The position numbers and the translations under genes were made by a program. The notes beneath the pieces were generated by a model that ran no database searches, was not told the DNA's origin, and worked only from the letters and a program-made list of their open reading frames with translations. Shown here piece by piece: positions 10,154 to 21,520 of a stretch of DNA of 64,000 bases (its first letter is position 1; each line of letters begins with the position of its first letter). The DNA lies in assembly GCA_012295275.1 (NCBI GenBank), contig CM022665.1, forward strand, positions 14,601,976 to 14,665,975, read 5' to 3'. Source of the stretch: Chrysomallon squamiferum (taxonomy: Eukaryota > Mollusca > Gastropoda > Neomphalida > Peltospiridae).

Positions 10154-11899
10154 CTCAATGTGTTTATGCAGATATGTATCCATACATAGATAAGTACATT
10201 TGTTTCAATAAAACCAACCATTTTACCACAAATAGCAAACAATTAATTAACGCGTCCATGAAAATGGAGGGAATCATACCATTTCATTCAGAATGTAATT
10301 CTTAAAACATTTAACGATATATGCCAAACACAAACCAGCTAAGTACAAAACAGTTATTTGAAAAAAAAAAAAAAATAATAATAATATTTACTTCTACCTC
10401 TGTTAAATACACTATTACATCACTAAATTATCTGCTGTCTTGTTATAATCACAACCATCATATTTTTCTGTTCATGAACTATGGCGGTGAGAATATTTAT
10501 AGAATAATTATAAAAAATTAAAATTAAAATTATTACCTGCATTAAAATGATGGTATTAACATAAATGTACAATTTATTTTTAAAATATATTTGTTTGTTA
10601 ATTTATAATTAAATATACTAAGAAAAAAGTTTTAGTGTAAAAGATTAGCTAGATTTAAAACCCAACAATAACTGAAAACAAAACAAAAAAACCCAACAAA
10701 ATTAATCCAAGAAATGCAAAAACAAACCCTCACCCCAACCCCCCTTACAATTTCAAAATATTTAATAAGCAGTCTAAAAAGTATGAAATAAAACTGTTTA
10801 ACAAATCTCTAACTCGCCAACACTGATATATTTTATATTTAGTTGGGAAAATTTTCAGTTACGCCCATTCAGTTTTAATTAAGAAGTATAAAATAAGCAT
10901 ATTACAGCAGAGGCTAAATGAAAGTAATGTAACGAGCAAGGTACAATAATAATAATAACTAACTAAATAAGTAAATAATGTACTGTTTAGTATCAACAGA
11001 GTAATAGGTATATATAATTAAAATAAATAATGATGACAACATACCCATATGTTTCATGTATGATGGCTAATTACAACTTCAATGAATCAATGATTGTTAA
11101 AAATTCAAAGATACATGTTGGTCCTTTTATTTATATATGTATTTAATGTCAACAATTTGTTAACATGATTTAAAAAATATATAAGAATAGTAATAATAGC
11201 ATGCATACCAACAACAGTAACTGCAATATTGAGTAGTATCCAGAATAATATTAACAGCAATAATAATAATAATAATAATAAAACTATAATATGAATCATA
11301 ATAATAATAAGAATGTAAATAATAATAATACTAAATAAATATTTTAATTGATTAATTAATTTAATAAATAAGGAGATTAAACACAACAACAAAGAAAAAA
11401 ACCCCAACTATTAGTTTCTAACAGTTTTGAGTATTTCAACAGACTGAAAAATTATGTATCTTGCTTTTAAAACAGGATTGTAAATATATAAATCAATTGA
11501 TATTAGCATTAAAATGACCTTGGCTTATTTTTTTAATATTTTTATTGTCTGTTCTTGTCCTTACTGTACTTAGTAATCTGAGTTATTACATTGATTTCAC
11601 AAATCTAATAATGACAGCATGTGAAAACAACCATTTTTCTTTAAAACCTTTTTTTTTTCTTCTGTTCTTTTCAATGGTTATTCAGTATCATAAACAGTTA
11701 TTTTCATTAGCATTATTATCAGTATCAATGGAAATATCCAATATTCGGTAAGAACTTATAACTAGATTTTTATTTGTCTTATGTTAAGACATACATAAGT
11801 GTCAATAAATAATAACTGCGCCTAGTTTGGTTTGCCCTTGAACCAGGTAACCATTTGAATATGTAAGCTGAATCATGACTGTCCTTGACAATACATAAA

Positions 11900-11961
11900 C
11901 AAACAAAAATAATAATAAAAATAAATAAATAAAGTAAAATAAAATAAAATAAAATAAAGAA

Positions 11962-12010
<49 letters not shown>

Positions 12011-12090
12011 TTAATAAAGAAATAAATAATTTAATAATAAAAAAGAAAATTATAATAATTAAAACAAAATAAAATAAAATAAATACAGGA
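11900..12090. repeat. Compound (AAAT)(AAAAT)(AAT)n microsatellite
   Basis: AAAT units, then AAAAT pentanucleotides at 11935-11960, about 15 AAT triplets at 11966-12010, then a second AAAAT cluster at 12062-12085. Confidence 0.92.
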
Positions 12091-14412
12091 ACCCATGTTA
12101 TTTCCCAGAAAGGGTTTAATGTGTTAGATGATTTCAAAGAGAAAAAAACATGATGGTTTTTGGATGTACCCTGTTAAATAAAGTTAGAAGTCAGTATCTG
12201 TCTGTCTGGAGCAGAATGACTTAACATCTGCCATATCACAATGTGACTTTGTGCTTTAAATTTGTTATATACAAACACACATAAATCAATGTTGTATTAA
12301 CTGTAACCAGATTTTATTTTTAAATTTAATCTTTCATTCACCTATTTTTATGATTAAATAACATTTCAGAATATAAATGTTGTTTGTGAGAATACATTTA
12401 AGATGGTTTTATTATGAATGATACTGTATTAAATAATGTGATTTGACATAATAATAGAGATTGCATAATAAAATATGTTACAAGATATACAAACAATTCA
12501 GCTGTGAGATATGCTTAAGAACTCTTCTTTTGTGTGTGTGTGTATGAGTGTGTGTGTGTGTGTATTTTTCTTCTGTGTATACAAGTTACTAGCTAGGAGG
12601 AAAACAAAGATATACAATTGTACAATATAATGTGATAATAACAAAAAAATATATAATAAGATACACAAAGCTAGAGTGTTGATAGTTTTAACTTTTCCCC
12701 CAAGTCTACATTTTATATTATAACTTAAATATAATCAAACACAAAATATACCTACTGTATACTATTATATAATTAATAATTTTAAATTTACAAAATCTCC
12801 ATGTAACAAGTAGTTTAAAACCAGAAACATGGTCACTTAACAAAATTTGTAAGGAGAATGAATAAATGGTTTAGCAAGTTGAAGTTTAAAATAATGTTTT
12901 CTACTATTATATTTTAAATAACAGTATTTTATTTTATTATTTTATTTTCTGTGAATGAAAACTAAGATTAAAAACATTTATCAGAAGTACTGATATGCAC
13001 AAATAATGTAAATACATATAACTTAACAGCATTTCTCTTTTGTGCAGAGATGTATGTTTTTCAAACTAACATTCAAAATGCTTATTTTAATTGAATCAAA
13101 AACACAACCTGATATTTTCATACACAAATTATAGACACATATAAATTTTACATAAATCAAAATTCTTACAAGAGATGGTCATTTATTTATTTATTAATTC
13201 ATTCATTCTTTCTTTCAGTCGTTCATGGACAAAAGCAAAAACAGAAAGCAAGAAAAGCAAACAAAATAATTCATTAATGTAATGACAACATGATTAATAA
13301 TAATTATTTTTTAAATATTAACTCTTGATCCAAATAAATGAATCATATTATTTGCATAATTGTATTGGTGGCAAATTACATTAAACAATAAACACATTTT
13401 TCATTTAATTACGTATAAAAATAAAATAAGAAATGCAGTAAACCGTAGCAAAAATATACACCATCTTTTTTAATCATTCAAATAGCTGAACATTGCTAAA
13501 AGCATGGACAAACATGAGCATTTTTTAATTTTTAATTTTTAATTTTGTTTTTACTTTCAGTCAAATTGTTGAATTCTGCAATAAAAACAAAATGAGCAGC
13601 TGTAAAAAGTTTTAAAACTGCTGAACACTGCAAAAAATAGAAATTGTTTGCCATCAAAACATTATTAACAAGAACATCACCAGTTCACTTTAAGTTTTAG
13701 TAAAGAAAATAAACATTAACTATCACATAAAATTCAAGTCAAACTGCTTTATGGAATATACTGGTACTCAGTGACATAGGCACAATCCTAGTATTTGTAT
13801 CTTGTACAAATATTATAAATAAAAATACAAAAATAATAAAACATATTATGAAATAAGTACACATTTAAATGAATGTAACATACCTAAATTATAATATTGA
13901 GGAATAATTTTAACTGTTAATGACTTGTAATCTAATGATTTGTAATATTGCCATTAAAGTATCTTGTTATGATAAAACTAAATATAATATTGTTATATTT
14001 TGCTATAACACAAGTGAATACTCATACATCTTTATATTACAGCTGAATATCATCTTTTTATCATACAACTAAATTATTTGAATTATCTTCTGTATATTAT
14101 TGAATAATTATAATTGTTAAACATATTTTGATTGTAATTATCAAAGACTGATACTGAATATTACAACAGACACATAATTCATTATAAACTTTTGTTAATA
14201 TTGCTAGTCGTCATACAATCCATTACAAACTTGAAATATTAGAAATGTTGTGTAACTTATTGTGAATGTAATAACTGTCAGATGCAATATTACAACATAA
14301 ATGAATATAGTAAGTGTCTTATGACAAGAACAATTATTCCACGTCATATACCCCGATATAAAACATAACCCAATATGATAATCAGCGAATTCATGTTTTC
14401 TGATACAAAAGA

Positions 14413-14418
14413 TTTATT
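14413..14418 (-). terminator. Candidate polyadenylation hexamer AATAAA for TMEM135
   Basis: First minus-strand AATAAA after the TMEM135 stop, about 83 bases downstream. It lies in T/A-rich sequence where such hexamers are frequent, so the true cleavage site is uncertain. Confidence 0.3.
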
Positions 14419-14500
14419 TTATTATTATTACTACTGTTGAGCATGACTCATAAAAACAAAAACAAAAAACCCAACAATTCAGTTGTGACAATGAGCTGGA

Positions 14501-14624
14501 TCAGCTGAAATCAGATGCGTTAAGTTTGGTAAACCGCATATCATAGTCAGGCCAATAATCTGGGTACAGTTTTGATGCGTTTGTGCCAAATGCATCAACC
14601 AGTTTTCTGTTCATCTGGGCAAAC
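14501..14624 (-). CDS. TMEM135: TMEM135 terminal coding exon
   Basis: Acceptor AAATTTAG|GTTTGCC; its first G completes an Arg codon split after AG in the previous exon. It encodes FAQMNRKLVDAFGTNASKLY, then about 20 divergent residues ending in NASDFS and TGA. Vertebrate TMEM135 likewise ends in an FS dipeptide after the MNRK-DVFGTGASK motif. Confidence 0.93.
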
Positions 14625-17600
14625 CTAAATTTCAAAATATAATAATAATAAATGAAGTGATGTGAGGCAAAACAAAGCATTTAATGTTAAATAAAAAAGT
14701 AATATCTTTATTCAAACATTTGTTACAATATATAATTGGCTGCATTTTATTTTCATTTTTACTCTGTCTGCCATACAATTTCTTTTCTTTATTTTCATTT
14801 CATTTTATTTTATTAAATTTTATAAAAATTAAAAAAAAACACGTTTTAGTTTTTTCACATTTTTTTGCATAAAAGCTAAAATGTCAGCCTTCAAACCTTC
14901 TCACAGGTTTATTATTTCATTTTCTTACTTCAATGTTCATAAAGGTTGATTTCTGTATTAAATAAAACAATAACTTGCTGGGATGCAAAATGTAGAAGTT
15001 TGGAGGATAGAGTATTTTCAATATTAATTAAAATACCTGTTGCCAGTTACCCTGAGAAGGAACTTCCAGTAAGCTGGTCTGAGATTGTGAGGCTCTAGAA
15101 CAGCCTGTAAAACAAACAATTAATTTTCTTTCAGGAAAAAAGCTCCTATTTTAAGATATTTATTTTGTAAAATGTTAATAGCAGTGCCAGGTTTTAGCAT
15201 ATATAATTAGTACACATGTATTGGTGAATGTGAGTGTGCTTGCAAATGTGTGTATGTGTGTGGGTGCTTGCATGTGCATGTTTAAGTATATTTCTATGCA
15301 TGATATTATGTGTATTGTTATGTATTTTTTGTGCTGGGTTATTATACATTGTTTCCTTCATTACATTTAGCAGAAAGAATTGTAACACTGTTTTGGATAG
15401 TTTTTCATTTTGTGGGTTTTATCATGATTTTATTTTTCAACTTAATATAAAAACACATATGCTTACATGTGAATAAAAAAAAAAATATATATATATATAT
15501 AAATTTAAAATAATAATAATAATACACTTGTTATTCATACCATTTGCATTATTCAAGCCTCAAATAAGTATCTTTAAAAATATTAATGCATCTGAAAGCA
15601 AAGTTAAGTTAACAAATAACACTACAGTTAGTGTATTTTGTATTTACTTAAATCAACCTGTACTAGTACATTCCTCTACAACAGTTACTAAAACTCTGAA
15701 CGTCTGGTTATGAAGTAATCGTTGTATCTCCCACTTATCCTGTGTTGTTTTAATATTAACTTATCACTGTAGACACAAATACATTAGAAGTAATCATATA
15801 CTCTTGTAATTTTCTTTAAAATCATTTATCAGTTGGAGCGTGATGGTAAATCATGACCCTAATATATAATGAGAATTCTGTTTTGGTTCTAATATGCTGA
15901 AATGTATTTTGATATTAAAAACTCGTAAATAAATGTATCATTTTGCTTAATATCAAAGTTACTTATAAACAGTTGATTTTGATAGTTCAGGATAGAATTT
16001 TTAGAATGACTTATCTGAAATTACATTGATCAGAATATTGTTGTATTCTGCAATAATAATATTAACATTATACACACTCCCACAGAGCTGATGAGAAATC
16101 TATTAAACCAAAATATATCAGATTTTTTTAAACTGTTTTATTTAATGAGATGTTCAACAGATTTTATTTATGGTTAGGACCATGCAGACAATTAGATAGG
16201 AAACCTACAAACACCACTTCACTGGCCACTCTTTCCAATTAGCAGCAGTATTTTTGCTAATTTCAGAAAACATATTAAACAACTAGATTAGTTTAGGATA
16301 ATGACAATATTAACGGAAAAAGGGAATAAATTAGTTTGGTGTGAAATAAGTGAGCAAAAAAAAAAAAAAAGTAATAAATAAAACATTCTGGGATATCATT
16401 ACTGATGAGTTACTATTATTTTAAAAAAAATGAATGTGGGAGGAAATATTTTTAACTAAAGTTTTTAATCATGATCAGTTAATTAGAATCTCTGAATTAA
16501 CTGATGCAAGACTAACTGGGTTTTTGTTTATTTTCAATATTATATTATATTATATTATATTATATTATATTATATTATTATTTATTTATAAGAGTAACAG
16601 AGTAATTTTAAATAAATATCTTAATATAAATCAAACAGACACGAGAATACATAATTTAAAATAGATGAAAAACTGAGATTGACAAGTTGCAATGGAAATG
16701 TGTGTGTGTATGTATGTATATATATGTTCTATGGTACGTCATAATTATGTGTATGGTAGGTATGTGTGTTTTAAAAGCAGTTAAAAGGCAAGAACTCACA
16801 GCATGGAAGGCAAATGCAGTTGAAACGGCATAGATTATGACATCAGCGCATTTGATATAGGGTAAGAATCCAGCCTTTATTCCCTTGAAATACAGAAGCT
16901 GAAATTAAAAGAGACACTGGTATTATGTAAGCTAATTATACACTGAAGTATATTAACTGCACTGTTAGTATTAAAATTCTGTTTTGGTGAAACACAATGT
17001 ATAACCAACAGTCTGCCATGAGATTATACCAAAGTATTTTTGATATCATTAAGCATTTATTTATTCCCAGAATATGATATAAAAACAAGAAAGTGATATG
17101 TTTTATTGTGTATTGTAAAAATGAGGTTAGTATTATAAAAATGAAATGTAACTGAATAGGCCAAGTGTTTAATGTCTTTCTTGGCATTTCTTTTGTCATG
17201 TTACTTGCAGTAAACAATATGTTAACTGTTAAAAAGCAAATGACAGACAGTCTGTTGTAAAAACTATAAGTTACAAATTACAAGTAAATTTACTGATATT
17301 TATAACACCAAATTTAGTTGCTGTTTATATTCATAACAGTCCCTTCTGTTTTACAAACCCAGAACACCACTGTCATAATTTGTATACAAAGTTTGTGACA
17401 TTGTTCTGTTACTTTTATTATATCTTTAGCCACTACTGTATCAACTACATTGTCTTTATCATGTACTATGTTCTTGTTACTTATCTCACCAAGTCTGGTT
17501 GTTTCAGCAAGTCTGGTTGCAGCATACAGTGTGATGACAACAACATCAACATCACTGTTACTTACCTCAGCAAGTCTGGTTGCAGCATACAGTGTGATGA

Positions 17601-19939
17601 CAAAAACATCAGCAGTGTCTACATCACTCACTACGTCACTGTTACTTACCTCAGCAAGTCTGGTTGCCGCATACAGTGTGATGACAAAAACATCAGCAGT
17701 GTCTACATCACTCACTACGTCACTGTTACTTACCTCAGCAAGTCTGGTTGCCGCATACAGTGTGATGACAAAAACATCAGCAGTGTCTACATCACTCACT
17801 ACGTCACTGTTACTTACCTCACAAGTCTGGTTACCTCAGTGTGATGACAAAACATCTGGTTCACGCCACTGTTACTTACCTCAGCAAGTCTGGTTGCCGC
17901 ATACAGTGTGATGACAAAAACATCAGAGTGACATCACTCAACATCAAGTCTGGTTGCCGCATACAGTGTGATGACAACAACATCAGCAGTGTCTACATCA
18001 CTCACTACGTCACTGTTACTTACCTCAGCAAGTCTGGTTGCCGCATACAGTGTGATGACAACAACATCAGCAGTGTCTACATCACTCACTACGTCACTGT
18101 TACTTACCTCAGCAAGTCTGGTTGCAGCATACAGTGTGATGACAAAAACATCAGCAGTGTCTACATCACTCACTCACGCCACTGTTACTTACACAGCAAG
18201 TCTGGTTTGCAGCATACAGTGTGATGACAACAACATCAGCAGTGTCTACATCACTCACTACGTCACTGTTACTTACCTCAGCAAGTCTGGTTGCAGCATA
18301 CAGTGTGATGACAAAAACATCAGCAGTGTCTACATCACTCACTACGTCACTGTTACTTACCTCAGCAAGTCTGGTTGCAGCATACAGTGTGATGACAAAA
18401 CATCAGCAGTGTCTACATCACTCACTACGTCACTGTTACTTACCTCAGCAAGTCTGGTTGCCGCATACAGTGTGATGACAACAACATCAGCAGTGTCTAC
18501 ATCACTCACTACATCACTGTTACTTACCTCAGCAAGTCTGGTTGCCGCATACAGTGTGATGACAACAACATCAGCAGTGTCTACATCACTCACTACGTCA
18601 CTGTTACTTACCTCAGCAAGTCTGGTTGCAGCATACAGTGTGATGACAACAACATCAGCAGTGTCTACATCACTCACTACATCACTGTTACTTACCTCAG
18701 CAAGTCTGGTTGCCGCATACAGTGTGATGACAACAACATCAGCAGTGTCTACATCACTGTTACTTACCTCAGCAAGTCTGGTTGCCGCATACAGTGTGAT
18801 GACACTGCTCTTATACAACATCATGGACCAGCCAGACATGAACCCAGCGATGAGTCCATGTACACAGTCGTCTTTATCCCGAAACCATCGTAATGCACAG
18901 TTTACTGCCTGTAACATTATTTAATATGTGTGAATAACAAGAACAACAATAATAACAATAATAAAATACATCCATATCCATGCCCTTCCTCCAGATTGAG
19001 AAAACTGCCCAAGAAACTCCAAACAAGAAGAAACAAATATATATATAACTTTAGATGCTACAGATTTTCAGTTCATCTAATTTATTAATTTGAAATTTCA
19101 TTTTAATCGTTACTTGACAACTTACAAATAGATGTGGAATGATGTTGATAAATAAAATAAAAAACTGTTTTACATTCTGTAACTTTAATTTTTTTTAATA
19201 TCATTATTATGTAAAACTACAATGAAATAAATGATACATTTCTGCACATTTATCTCATACGAGTTATCTCCCTTTGATCCTTACAAATTTTTTTTCAATC
19301 AAACTATACAGAATAATGGAGAAGAACCAAATATGCAAACAATTTGTTGTATTTTTTTAAATAAAATACATGAAAACATAAAGAACAATATACTTTTTCT
19401 TTTAAACTTATTTTAAAAACAATGGAACAACCTAGAAATTGAGCAAAATAGCAAAATAAGTAACTAGAAATCATGTTTTACTTTTGAACTTACTTTAAAT
19501 ATGGCAGAATAACAACCTAGAAATCCTCCAAGACTAAAACTATCTTTGTTGAAGAATACTCGAAGCAGAACGGATGGCTGTTGATTTATCTTTGGCAACA
19601 CTGACAAGAATTTTACCACAGTCTGAATACCATAGCCTAATCCAAACTGTTGATAGAAACCCTGAAATAAAAATATTTTTAAATAATAAAGGTTATAAAA
19701 ACATAATGATAATAAACAATAATTTCACACAGTTGCTGGAAATAATGCTAACAGATAAAAGTGTAAGTTGTTTTCATTCAGTCAGTTTTCTTCTACATAT
19801 TAAATCAAGTATTTAATAATTAGTAAGGTAGCATTATGCAGAATATTCAAAAATTGCCAGCTGCTACAAATAATTATTGTTCATCTGAAAGTATGCAGGA
19901 TTAATTAATATCAGTGACTGTGAATCAACAAAAAGTTAT

Positions 19940-19971
<32 letters not shown>

Positions 19972-21456
19972 GACCAAATTTATAAATTTATTATTTTTGC
20001 AGATATTACATGTTTTTCTTAAATGCAAAACATCTTCACAGATTAAACTTCTCTAAATAAAACCTATACTGACTGAGTCAACACAAATTCTATACTTTTG
20101 CGTTATAATTGAATTTGATAGGCTCTCTGATAAATGTAATTAATTGATGCAAACCATATAACAGTTTTACATGATAAATTTCATTAAATTAAGCTAGAAG
20201 ACAGTAGAAAACCTACCAAAGAAATTCAAAATCTCAAAATGAATAAATAGATACCACTACTTTTAATGATGATATTGTTGGTCACATTCTGTTTTTAATA
20301 TTAGCACTGGAAAACAAATTCATTTCCAGAACTGTAGTTACTTTTACAAAATACTAACAAGGGATCTTTTTATATACTTTTCCACAGACAGTTACTACTT
20401 ATATACCACAACCAACAACAACACTGGTTGGAATGGGAGATATCCCAATAGTTAGATAGTAAATGTTGGATATCAACATGTTATTATAATAATTATTTCA
20501 GTTTGATGTATAAATATAGCAAGCTCTCAGTCCTGCTGAATAATCATCCAAAGGAGCATTTCAGCTATTTATTAGTGATTATATATACACATATAATTAA
20601 ATAAATACATATATAGAAATAATTAGAAGAAATAGCACTTTCAAAATAAACCTCACAACCTTAGCATGAAAAATAATTTGCACACACACACAGAGAGAAA
20701 TATATAATGATATAGACAGACAGATAGACAGATATAAAATAATCATGGCTACCGTAATAACTCACTAAAACCTTTCATCTAACCTTCATTAACACTAGCA
20801 GTAGGGCCTACATATTATGTAAAAGTGTCAGTTTTTTTTTATACTTTTGTTGTTACCATCAAAGTATTTAAAACAATTTATGTGTCAATATTTCTGTGAC
20901 ATTGCCCTCGTCTTAGTACCACAGAACAATATTCTATTACTGCCCCCTAATGAGTCGTCTGTGATAAATTATCTTTAGGATTGATGCAGTTGGAAATAAT
21001 TCAAGACCTGGGCGTTATAAAATTCTTCACCTCAGTAAACCAGCACAGCAAGACTGCATCATTTCAAACGAGTCATTAATTTTTACAAATTTTGTGACAA
21101 GTGCGATGAAACAGGCATCATGCATAGCTTATGCAATAAATGGAGATATTAACACTGTATGTGGGTCAGCTGGTAAATAATGCATGTTGAGATCATGAAT
21201 GGTGTAACAGAGGTACTGAGTGAACAACATGTAATAAATAAAGCAAACATCACATACAGGCACATACATGCACATACATGTACCACACACACACACACAC
21301 ACACACACCATTCTACCCTATACTACATAATAAATACACATACACAAACAATATTTTAGACTATAACTTAAACACGAGTACATGCTGTTATTCTAACCTG
21401 TTATTATTCATTCTCTTTTATCTCTAGTATTAGATACATTTATTCTTACTCTTCAT

Positions 21457-21520
<64 letters not shown>

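Larger units (their letters stand above)
8739..14500. other. Intergenic DNA and possible long TMEM135 3' UTR
   Basis: No exon recognised. The minus strand directly follows the TMEM135 stop, and many TTTATT (minus-strand AATAAA) hexamers occur, so part is probably 3' UTR of unknown length. Simple repeats: poly(A) 9098-9125, (AAT)n 9887-9921, (GT)n 10112-10150, AAT tracts 11255-11335, AAAT/AAAAT/AAT 11900-12090 and GT 12531-12563. From about 12,600 to 14,480 the sequence is AT-rich but not overtly repetitive. Confidence 0.55.
15105..16799 (-). other. TMEM135 intron (1695 bp)
   Basis: It contains a decayed SINE fragment (about 16150-16255), a (TATAT)n pentanucleotide run (16538-16576), AT runs at 15485-15502 and poly(A) at 16357-16370. 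Confidence 0.85.

Noticed and set aside
17480-18803. Regularly spaced repeats resembling a CRISPR array
   Set aside because: There are no unique spacers, the whole 84-bp unit repeats, and the DNA is eukaryotic with spliced genes.
17380-18924. Several long plus-strand open frames (up to 318 codons) of Ser/Thr-rich repeats over the minisatellite
   Set aside because: They are the antisense or out-of-frame reading of the TMEM135 exon-derived 84-bp unit. Only the minus frame encodes the conserved peptide.
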